DNA from: Berghia stephanieae
Lineage: Eukaryota; Mollusca; Gastropoda; Nudibranchia; Aeolidiidae
Reading direction: 5' to 3'
DNA: 64,000 bases
NCBI GenBank assembly: GCA_034508935.3
Contig: CM067446.1
Span: forward strand, 23,992,020 to 24,056,019
The notes below the pieces were generated by a model. The model made no database searches. It was not told the origin of the DNA and saw nothing but the letters and a program-made list of their open reading frames with translations. Shown one piece after another: positions 46,790 through 56,569 of the stretch. Positions within the stretch are counted from its first letter, which is position 1, and every line of letters begins with the position of its first letter. A program made the translations under genes and the position numbers.

Positions 46790-48659
46790 ACCATCAGTGG
46801 TCGAAATCACTGGGCGCATTTTGGATGAAATCGTGACAGGTTGAAGAATCGATAGGGAGTGGGATTTAATGCTACAGTAGTGTGCCACCCCTATATTACA
46901 GACAAAAGAGGACGAGACTCTGCAGTATGGGTTTGTAATGTCATCTATGGGTGAAAGTTAACGGGGATCAATTTGCCTGAAAGACAGACCGGTGAAGCCG
47001 GCTTGCCTGAAAAAGATGCTAATTTAATTTTTTTTTGCGATCTACGACTCGCAGGTTGAGTGCCAACCTTTCCAGAGTGAAAAGTACGTTTAATTCTATG
47101 ACCCTAAATGTGTTTTTATTTTAAAAGCAAAAATAAAAAAGCATTTAGTCTGCATGATTGAAAACCAAACCCAAAGCAAAATAATCCTCATAATTTAAAC
47201 ACTCAATCGAAGCAATCTCTAGTGATTACAGTATTACCTGGTTTATGGAGACACCAAGATAAGCCATCACTTTAAATTTGTATAGTAAAAGGCTCAGAAA
47301 TTGTAATACCAAGGGCTATTACAATTCGAAAACCCCAAAGAAGTGATCAAGAGACTCAACCATGATACTTGTTTTGATGCTAGTGTTGGTACAGGTTGTA
47401 GTAGTGATGATGCTCTAGTGGTCGTGGTGATAATGATGATGATGTGGTGGTAGTGGTTGTGGCAGTGTCAATGCTGTGATGGTGGTTGTAGCAGTGGTGA
47501 CAACTACTACTACTACTACTTTTGGTTCAAATATGGGATATACCCACCTATGTGATATACAAGTTGAATACCCTAAAAATAGTCTTAGTGCATTTTTTAA
47601 AAACCTACAGCTTTCTTACAGCTACCCATTTTAATAATAATAATTTTAAAAATTAGACTCATACAAAATATTAAAGAAATTTTTTAATAAATGTAAACAA
47701 TCAAAATAAAGTGCTTTCAGTTGTATTATAAAGGGAAATAACCCATTTATGTTTACGTTTATTGGCAATACAGTCCTTGATTGAAGGCTTCATTGTCAAA
47801 GATGTTGGTTCTATTTTATTGTCACTTGACAAGTTCTATTTAACAAGAATTTGAAGCTTAAATGAGATCTGAGACCATTTGAAGTATAAAATAAGCTTAT
47901 ATGCATAATTCAATGCAAATCTTCAAAAGTGGTGTGAAAGGTCATAGTGAAAACCAGCTGAAAAGATAAATATAGTACTAGTACACAATGTGACTCATCA
48001 GCTGATGTGTAAACAGATCAAATGTATGAAAGAAAAGTGACACATGTGTTCAATTGTCACATTTGAAAGAATACTAAATAGTCTACACGTTCCGGTGGTG
48101 CAATAATAATAAAGCCGGCAGAAGTCAAAATGCCGGAAGGCAATTATTACATTTACTAAAAAAACCGGAATTTCCGGCATATGCCGGCGAACTTTCATCC
48201 ATGATGTCATCTGTGGCCATGAAATAGGAGTCGAGGGGGCTGGGTAGACGAGGGGGCTGGGTAGACAACAGGTAGACAATGACAGTTGTAAAGAGAGAAT
48301 GGGCGATAACCTTTGTTTTGGGATTGACAACCGTGCATTGTGACTAACAAGTTTGGTGAGAGCTTATTGTCTCTCATCACGGCTAATCTCTGACTCTTAC
48401 AAATGTTGAGAACAAAAGAGTGAAAGTTAATCCAATCTGAATAAGATGTCAAAGCTGCTTTTGCTTGACAAAATCTATACACGGCTGCCATATAGTTTTT
48501 ATTTTTTCAAATTGCTCAGTCTGTGGTGGACTAAAAACAATGCTTACAGAGTTGACCATATTTGTGCAAAATGTTGCAATAGTGGACAGGAAGCTCAATT
48601 TCGGTTAATCGCAACATTTTCGCTGATCCCACGGTGTTGCGAGTATCCGGAGTGGACTG
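46790..48659. mobile_element. Tigger-like MITE copy, interrupted
   Basis: 46790-46946 and 48213-48659 are the two parts of a reverse copy of the 39046-39786 element: CAGACAAAAGAGG-type sequence in the left part, and CTCATCACGGCTAATCTCTG to TATCCGGAGTGGACTG in the right part. The left terminus is missing; the right end is followed by TA. An inserted element occupies 46947-48203. Confidence 0.7.
46947..48203. mobile_element. 1257-bp TIR element with 9-bp target duplication
   Basis: Flanked by ATGTCATCT (46938-46946 and 48204-48212). Ends are inverted repeats: ATGGGTGAAAGTTAACG at the left and CATGGATGAAAGTTCGCCGG at the right (reversed), each followed by GCCGG-rich palindromic motifs. Inside is a block of the G-rich minisatellite (47390-47515) and AT-rich sequence; no transposase. 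A 9-bp duplication points to a Mutator-like or Merlin-like mobiliser, but this is not shown. Confidence 0.65.
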
Positions 48660-48859
48660 TACTATGACAACAATTTTGATTGGCGCTATATAAATTCATT
48701 ATACTATTATTATTATTTTGACATAAAACATAATTTATCTTGGCTTTGTCTAACATGATTCTCAAAAGTTTATTTCATTTAATATGCCAATCTAAGGATA
48801 TCAACTTCGTATTGGCAGTTTTTCATGAAAAAAAACAATGAGATGGCAAAATGGCTGAG

Positions 48860-49660
48860 AACAAGCTACGGTACGCCTATGATTTCATGAAACTGGATCG
48901 ATAACTTGTGTGAGGAGGAAATTTATGCAACAATTCGGGGGGGGAAAGTCCCATCTAGGAACAGAACAGAATTCTAGTCTGGTATAACAACCTTAAAACA
49001 AGTTCAGTCACTGGACCAGTACCAAGAGGAAGAAAACTGCTCTCAGAAGGCATAATCAATGAAGTCGGGACGTTATTCGATGAAACACCAAGACAGTCAT
49101 TGAGGCAGACTACAAGATTAGTCACTGAGTCTGTACGCGTGTCTTCAGTACACAAAATAGCCTAAAAGAAACTAGATCTATTCCTGTATAAACCTTGTCT
49201 TGTGCATGCTTTGGAAGGACGTGATTTGCCAGCATGAGTTGATTTTGCACTGCATGTCCTTGACAGACACTGAAAGCATTGCCCTCTCCAGGCATGTAGA
49301 CGAACACAATATTCGATATTGGAGCAACTAAGTCCAGATGAAGTGTCAAAGCACATCAATGTCTCGGGTGCACCAACCAGGGAAAGAGTGGTCAGTTCTT
49401 TCTTTTCTGATGACATGACAGTGTCAGTAACAATCTATCTGGCCATGTAAGAATCATACTGAATTTCTCAATTTAATGATCTTCAATCTAACATCCTTTT
49501 CGAACAGGACGGAGCTCCCCCTCACTAGAGTTGAAATGTGAGGGAATTTTTAAATGAACAGTTCCAGACTGCTGGATCGACTGAGGTGGTCCAATTTCCT
49601 GGCCTCCAAGATCACCAGATTTTACCCCTACTGGAGAGAAGCTTGCGGCTTGTCATTCAA
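48860..49660 (+). pseudogene. IS630/mariner-type transposase remnant
   Basis: In several broken + frames: VTGPVPRGRKLLSEGIINEV, TPRQSLRQTTRLVTESVRVS then SVHKI, LYKPCLVHALEGRDL, and near 49500 EQDGAPP with PRSPDF-like sequence 110 nt later. This is the order of an arthropod-type IS630/mariner-like transposase (helix-turn-helix, then QDGAPPH and PRSPDLTP catalytic blocks). Stops and frameshifts are numerous and no TIRs were identified. Confidence 0.6.
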
Positions 49661-49861
49661 AATGTGGTCAGGTGGAGCTTTAAATCAAATGATTGCGCAA
49701 ACAAATGATCACAAGTAAACTATCAGAAAAAACACAGTGTTAAAACTGATATCAATCAAAACTAAAATAAATTTTGCACCTATGGCAAAAATCGTTTGAT
49801 GAAACCACACAGCTTTGGAACTTCCAAAATCAAACCTGAAATGCGTCAATAAAAAAAAACA

Positions 49862-49877
49862 GTAGTAGTAGTAGTAT

Positions 49878-49963
<86 letters not shown>

Positions 49964-49965
49964 TA
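49862..49965. repeat. (TAG)n microsatellite
   Basis: About 100 bp of nearly pure TAG, ending 35 bp from the next PSMD12 exon. Confidence 0.95.
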
Positions 49966-49999
49966 GCAGAAGTATGTAATTCCCAACAGTTAAACTCAC

Positions 50000-50107
50000 C
50001 TTGCCAGCAGTCACAGATCTCAGAGTGTCAATGAGTTTCAAACGAGTTTCTTTATTTGGCATGTTTTCCACATATGTACAAGCCTCTTGGATCATTTTGG
50101 TAACAGA
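50000..50107 (-). CDS. PSMD12: PSMD12 exon
   Basis: 108 bp, phase 0 to phase 0. SVTKMIQEACTYVENMPNKE and TRLKLIDTLRSVTAGK align with human [20 protein letters not shown] and IKLRLIDTLRMVTEGK. Acceptor TTTCAG and donor GTGAGT are consensus. Confidence 0.95.
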
Positions 50108-50827
50108 CTGAAATGAGAGATAATCTTAAAATGAAGACATATATCAAAGTCATTGTTGCAGACCTTCCCAAGACATAACTCAAACCAAAAATCTGTATAT
50201 TTTTAGTTAAAAACCAGAATTAACCCAAAATGAATGATTTATACTTGATGTAAAAATCACTCTAAAATGCTTCCAAATTGATGTATTGCAGATCAATTTA
50301 GTCTCATATTCATTTCTGAATATTTTTACTGATTTTCCTGTCAAATTTTGTTTTTAAAATCTGGATCTGCTTCTACCCATCCCAACCCCGCCACTGACAG
50401 CTACTACCACTAGTAACTGCACTTCAAAACTTAAGTAGCGCACAGTCCTAATGAAAAGAAAAGACAGTTCCAGGCTTCAAATAGAATTCATTACCAACTC
50501 ACTTCTCATTAGGCACAGATACCTAATCAGTCACAAGCAGGGTTCCTACAGCAATTAAATTTTGAAATTCAAGGAGTTTTCAAGGTGATTTTTTTTTAAT
50601 TCAAGGATTAAAACAACAAATTATCCCTTCAATGCTTACATTTATCTGCAAGTAGAGACAAATTAATTCCTTAACTGCTGCCACAGAAGTGTAAGGGCCT
50701 CATGTTCCCTTTTCTTCAACTTAGCTGAAGATATTGATGCATTTGATGAAAAAATAAATTTTATGATATTCAAATGTCCTGCCTTTGCTGAAATTTCGTT
50801 AGCTATTCTTTTTTCAAGATCTAAAAT
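50108..50827. other. PSMD12 intron with a hAT-like end
   Basis: From 50538 the + strand reads CAGGGTTCCTACAGCAATTA followed by AAATTCAAGGAGTTTTCAAG, resembling the hAT-like terminus at 20376-20487. The remainder is unassigned. Confidence 0.4.
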
Positions 50828-51440
50828 GATGATTTGGTGGATGTGATAGTAGGTATGATGATGAGGTGGTTGTTGTAGTAGTAGTGGTAGGGATGGTGAT
50901 ATGGTGGTGGTTGTAGTAATGGCAGACCTGCCAACCTTCCCAGAATGAAAAGTGTATTCTATGATCCTAAAAAGTGTATTTTTTAGAAAAAAAGTGTACA
51001 AAATACAAAAATTTATATAAAAGCTAACATTAAACCCAAATCAAAAATAAACTCCGATCTTCATCATTCAAACATTCATTTGCAGCAATCACTAGAAATT
51101 ACAAAATTATCGGTTTATCGAGAAACTAAAACTTAATGACCATTTTAAATCAGTATAAGGCTCAAAAATTGCAATATCTGAGGATATTGCTTTCGAAACA
51201 CTAAAAGAAATGACCAAAAGACCCCAAATATGTTGGTAGTATTGATGCTAGTGCCTGTAGAAGAGGAGATGCTGGTTGTAGAGATGGTGCTCTAGCAGTG
51301 GTGGTGATGGAAGAAGTGATGTGGTGGTTGTGGCAGTGACAATGCTGTGATGGTGGTTGTAATTGTAACAGTGGTGATGCCATGGTGGTGATGGTTTGAG
51401 ATGATGGTGCTGATGTCCCAAATGAAGTTGTGATGGTGAT
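50828..51440 (+). repeat. G-rich minisatellite blocks
   Basis: Two blocks of the dispersed minisatellite (50828-50925 and 51237-51440) separated by AT-rich sequence that resembles 47060-47360 (CTGCCAACCTTCC, GAATGAAAAGTG, AAGGCTCAAAAATTG). Confidence 0.75.
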
Positions 51441-51443
51441 ATA

Positions 51444-52360
51444 CAGGCCTGTAAATGGTTGGTGAAAAAATTGTCGGAGTTTTTTGAACATGCGAAAATA
51501 TGGACACCAGACATGACACGTCAATTGACTAGTCCAATCATGTCACTTTCCCCTACTTATTTATAACGAGGTCCTTATTTTATGGTACCCAAAAAAAAAT
51601 AAAAATCCCAATTATTTGAGGACCCAGGTCTGAGTTAGTTGTAAAATGAAAGGAAGAGAACAAATCCTACCCTTTTGAAGGATGTATATCTTCGCTCCTG
51701 ATCGTGTTAAATGTTTACGCTGATTCTTTCGTTTATTTGGATTAATTCTTATCGAAGAAGAAGAAGAAGAAAAGAAGAAGAAGAAAAAGAGGAGAGGAGG
51801 AGAGAGGAGGAGGCGTGCGAGAGCATTCGAAGAAGAATAATATTCGAAGAAAAATAATTATTTGCAATTTTACCGTCTCAATCGGGACGGAGACAAAAAT
51901 ATAGAGAAACGAGATTTGAGAAGAATATCATATGTGTCGAAGCAAAATAGAGAAACCTTCCGGCCCGTTCGACACACTTCGTGTGTGCCCAATATTAGAC
52001 TAGGACGTGTGTGTGTGTGAAGACGACTCCGCGAAATACGCGAAACCTCTCTTCGCTGGCTCGCTTGGCTGTGGCACAGTAGCCAGGCAGTGAATACATC
52101 CACGGTTAGCGGAGTGTGTAGGTGGCATGATAATATTATAGCTTTTGTTTTGTTTTTGAAGCGACAAATAAAAAGTTGTTTTTTTTGTTTTGCTTTTTTA
52201 AGTCGGCAAATAAAAAAGTCTTTTATTTTCTTTTTTATTGGTTCTGTTCTTTGACATTACGAATTTTATTTTTACTATTATCTTTTTTTTTTTTTTAGCA
52301 CTTATAGAGCAAAATCGTACTGTCGGAAATCCGACAATAGACGGAAGATTTACAGGCCTG
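51444..52360 (+). mobile_element. hAT-like non-autonomous element with 6-bp duplication
   Basis: 917 bp between CAGGCCTGTAAATGGTTGG and, reversed, CAGGCCTGTAAATCTTCCG. Flanks are GATATA (51438-51443) and GATACA (52361-52366). Same family as 4832-8054 in opposite orientation. It contains GAA-rich and GTGTGTG sections; no transposase. Confidence 0.7.
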
Positions 52361-53200
52361 GATACACATCTGCCAGCCCAGTAAATCAGTTGAAGGTTTT
52401 GAGATAAAATATTTGTGAGAGTGATCTTCAATCTAATAGAGATGACAATTTGCAGCAGTGACAAGATAATTTCCATTATGGTATCAAATGATCCATGTCT
52501 CACTCTATCTCTCTCTCCCTTTTTTATAGCATTTACTACTCCTCCTCCTACTACAAGTACAAACAATTCCTACAACCACTCCTAGACTAGTACTATTACT
52601 ACTACCACTACCACTCCTACCACTACATACTAATACTATTGCTGTTGGTCAAAATGATGGGAAATTCACACATATCACAGACAAGTTAAATACTTCTAGA
52701 GGATTCATTTTGAACCATTTTGTTCCTAAAGCTACCCAGTTGGTAATGAGTAAAAAAAATCACTCATGCAAAATAATAAACCTTAAAAAAAGATCGTTAA
52801 ATCTTTAAAAACAAAATAGTCATTTTAGTAATCACAAAGGGAAATAATCCATTTATGTTTCAGCTTATCACCAAATACAGTTTTTAATTGAAAGTTTCAT
52901 TGCCAAAGATGTTAGTTAAATTTAATTTTTACTTTAAATTTTCTATTTAACAAGTGGTAAAAGCTTAAATGTGGCCTGATGCCATCTAAAGTACAAAATA
53001 AGCTTACATGCATAATTCTATGCAAATCCTCGAAAAGGTATGAGAAAAATATTGGTGAAAACCAGCAACATATAACCAACTGAAATGAAAACAATAGTAT
53101 CATTCAGGAACACGGTCAACCGAAAAAGAAAAAAAAGAAACACGGTCAACAATTGATGTCGTCATTTTCAACATCATTCATGCTTGAGAAAAAAAATATA
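52361..53200. other. PSMD12 intron, unassigned
   Basis: 52540-52640 is a C-rich (ACTACC/CTCCTAC) version of the minisatellite, the only block in the reverse orientation. 52650-53050 is similar to 47520-47960 (both contain GGGAAATAAYCCATTTATGT and GCATAATTCWATGCAAATC), so an ancient duplicated segment is present in both introns. Confidence 0.5.
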
Positions 53201-53713
53201 TTTTGTTTTTTGTTTTTAAGGGTTTTACAGCGCTTGCAACACATTTAGGTTATATCAGCGCCAGTAAAAAGGAAGAAAATGGGATAGTAAAAAGTTCTAG
53301 AATTACAATTAAAGCACCCAAGAAAAAGTAAGACATAGGGGAACTGGGAACAAATAGGGATCAGATATAGATTCCAAGAGCATACCACCAACGTACTTAG
53401 TTTGAGATCACCTATAAGTCTCATCTGGACACAAGCACAAAATCCAACAAAGAGGAATACACTCAAATGCTTACATTCTACATTGAAAATAACAAATATA
53501 ATAATACATAACAGAGAGATGATTTACAAGGAAAAAAAATATCATCTCCCAAAAAAATAACTATGCATTTGACTGTTTCCCTCCCAGCCAGGACTCCGAC
53601 CAGGTCAAGGACAAAACCAAGTAATCTCATTCCAAGACAGAGACAGAAAGCATGTTGGAAAACAGAAATAAGGGGATAGAAGACACAGTATGTACCTCCC
53701 TGCCCGCTATGGG
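53201..53713 (-). repeat. SINE-A copy
   Basis: Minus-strand copy, 5' end shortened by about 20 bp. A-rich duplications GAGAAAAAAAATA-like flank it at about 53186-53200 and 53714-53727. Confidence 0.85.
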
Positions 53714-53859
53714 AGAGAAAAAAAAATAAAAAAATTAAAAAAAATCAAAATGTTACAACAACAAAAATCATACTAAATCCTTTGGAATCGTATCCACGTA
53801 TTTGAGTCCAAAAATCGTACTAAAATACGATTAATCTTACCGGTTGGCAGGTCTGTATT

Positions 53860-54240
53860 AATGGTGGTAGGGATGGTGATGTGGTGGTGGTGGTGGTTGT
53901 TTTAGTAGTGGTGGTGGTAAAGATGGTGATGTGCTGGGTGTTGTAGTAGTAGTGGTAGAGGTGGTGTGGTGGTGGTTGTGGTTATAGTAGTAGTGGTGGT
54001 GGTGGTGGTAGGTGTGATGTGGTGGTTGTTGTTGTAGTAGTAGTGGTGGTGGTGGTGGTAGGTATGATGGTGATGGTGATGTGGTTGTAGTAGTGATGGT
54101 ATGGATGGTGACGTTGTGGTGGTTGTTGTAGTAGTCGTAGTAGGGATAGTTATGTGGTGGTAGGGATTGTGATGTGGTGGTGGTTGTTATAGTAGTAGTA
54201 GTGAGGCTGGTGATGTAGTGGATGTTGTAGTAATGATAAA
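53860..54240 (+). repeat. G-rich minisatellite, longest block
   Basis: About nine degenerate units of roughly 40 bp based on GGGATGGTGATGTGGTGG and TTGTTGTAGTAGTAGTGG. Confidence 0.9.
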
Positions 54241-54279
54241 AGGGATTCTTCAATTAACTTTTTAAAATTTTAATTCTTT

Positions 54280-54412
54280 GAATAACAAATTTATGACTTT
54301 TTTACGACCATCGATGCAAATTTATGACCATTTACGACCAAGAGGTCAAATTTACGACTTTTTAAAATTTTTACGACTTAACGACCTTGCTGGACACCCT
54401 GGTAGTGGAAGT
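54280..54412 (-). mobile_element. hAT-like terminal fragment
   Basis: On the minus strand CAGGGTGTCCAGCAAGGTCG is followed by repeated GTCGTAAAAA motifs. The same terminus occurs at 60760-60825 (CAGGGTGTCCAGCAAAGTC) in the same orientation. Confidence 0.5.
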
Positions 54413-55249
54413 GATGCTGATTGTAGTAATAGTGGTAGTGATGATGTGTTGTTGGTGAATGCAGTAGTTGGGGTAGTGATGATGGTGAGGTGGAGGAGGT
54501 TATCCATGGGACAATATGACCCTCCTGAAATTTGACGGAAATTGCCAGTAACCTGGAATTTTTTGCTCCAGACAAATTCCCCCCCCCCCCCCCCCCATCA
54601 AGATGTATAGGCATTTCTGAAATATTCTTTCGTGAGAATGTAGTTGGATGGTTACTAAAAATGATGAGATGAAAAACGAAAATCATGCAGATAATGATTT
54701 TTCACCTTTACTCAGTAGTATCTCAAAACTAGCTTGTGCATCATGCGACAGATTTTGCCAAATCATCTCACAGTTTGTAAAGGGTAACCAGCAATGTTTA
54801 TATTTAAAAGCATTAATGATTAAATGCCTCTAAATCAAAGTTGCTGATTTAACTTTATTTATGTAATACAATCTTCGTAACAAACAGTGAAAGTATGAAA
54901 AATATCTGAGAACAAATAAAGTATGCATCATGCTTCAATGCATATTTTCAAGCAAATCTTCAATACAATGTGAAGGGTTTTGGTGAAAAATGTGAAAAAA
55001 TGAAATAGAAATAAAATTGATATCTATTAACTTCCCTACCGCTATTTCCTGTGGATTTTTTATGTAGTTTTTAAAATTTATACAAAAGTCTCTATTTCAT
55101 AAATTCAGGTGTTTTCAACAAATTATGGATGACTGTACTTTTACAGAAAATTGGCAACCCTGTAGGTTATAAGTTAGCCTTTTATAAAATCTCTTCAGAA
55201 AAATGGGAACACCACCATAAATATTAAATTAATTTTTTTTAAAACAAAG
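54413..55249. other. PSMD12 intron, unassigned
   Basis: Contains a short minisatellite block (54400-54505) and an 18-nt C run (54579-54596). Nothing else is recognised. Confidence 0.4.
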
Positions 55250-56179
55250 TGAGTGGAGCAGGCACTTTGTTGGTAACAACAAGATATGAAGTGAGTAGAA
55301 AAGTGCCAGAAGACAATAGAGAATAAAAATTTTATTCTCTATTGTCTTCTGGCACTTTTCTACTCACTTCATATCTTGTTGTTACCAACATAAGTGCCTG
55401 CTCCACTCACTTTTCTGAATTAAAATTCACCCCATATACCGGAGCATACTCAATGTCTCAATCGTTTCTATGTTATATGTTTGTGTTGAGAATATTGGCT
55501 ATTAAGCTTAACTGCTGGTCAAATAACTTCGCGATGGTTGTGTGCGAGCGAACCGGCGGTCTCCAGAAGTGGGTGAGAGAGGGCTCTAGAAATGACTTGG
55601 GTTTGATACGAATATTTTTGTATTCGTGGATAGCTCACACGGTAGAGCCACGCTCTCACCTGCCAGGCGGAGTTGTCGTACCAATAAGGTCGCAGGTTCA
55701 AACCCCACCACCGCCGCGAAAAATTATTTTTTTTATTCTCTATTGTCTTCTGGCACTTTTCTACTCACTTCATATCTTGTTGTTACCAACATAAGTGCCT
55801 GCTCCACTCACTTTTCTGAATTAAAATTCACCCCATATACTGGAGCATACTCAATGTTTCAATCGTTTCTATGTTATATTGTTTGTGTTGAGAATATTGG
55901 CTATTAAGCTTAACTGCTGGTCAAATAACTTCGCGATGATTGTGTGCGAGCGAACCGGCGGTCTCCAGAAGTGGGTGAGAGAGGGCTCTAGAAATGACTT
56001 GGGTTTGATACGAATATTTTTGTATTCGTGGATAGCTCACACGGTAGAGCCACGCTCTCACCTGCCAGGCGGAGTTGTCGTACCAATAAGGTCGCAGGTT
56101 CAAACCCCACCACCGCCGCGAAAATTTTTTTATTCTCTATTGTCTTCTGGCACTTTTCTACTCACTTCATATCTTGTTA
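55250..56179 (+). repeat. Tandem tRNA-like retroposon, locus 1
   Basis: Order: an inverted leader (55250-55329); then direct units of about 396 bp beginning near 55330 and 55733; then a final partial ending ACTTCATATCTTG. Each unit has a tRNA-like promoter with box A TAGCTCACACGGTAGAGC and box B GGTTCAAACCCC, about 75 nt apart. The leader and the first unit form a hairpin with arms of about 80 bp. Target duplications AAAACAAAG flank it (55241-55249 and 56180-56188). If the unit is taken to run from TTGTTACCAAC to CATATCTTG, the array ends exactly at a unit end. Confidence 0.85.
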
Positions 56180-56309
56180 AAAACAAAGGCTAATCTCCAG
56201 TATTAAAGCAGAAAAAAGAAAAAGTACCACCATACTCCAGCAATGAATTGAAACATGTACTTAATGTAAATGCAGATGTACACTACAACAACAAAAATTC
56301 AATTCTCAC

Positions 56310-56438
56310 CTGTTTGATCTGCCCTCTTCTTTTTGTCAACAGGACAATATTTTCATTCAGAGCATCCCAATTCTTGGATTCAAAGCACATCTTGACAATA
56401 GCAACCAGGATACGACTAGTTGAATGTGTATCTGCAGC
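56310..56438 (-). CDS. PSMD12: PSMD12 exon
   Basis: 129 bp, phase 0 to phase 0. [34 protein letters not shown] and TKRRGQIKQ align with human [33 protein letters not shown] and SKRRSQLKQ. Acceptor AATAG is at the right and donor GTGAGA at the left. It lies only about 130 bp from the locus 1 retroposon. Confidence 0.95.
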
Positions 56439-56569
56439 CTATTAAATAATGAATAGAAAGACAGCTAAAGAAGCTATAAATATCTCTGTTGCTTAGATTT
56501 CTTAAGAAACTTTATCATTTTGTAATCAGGGTATCCAGCAAAAGATCAAAGTATTCCTAAGACTTGATC

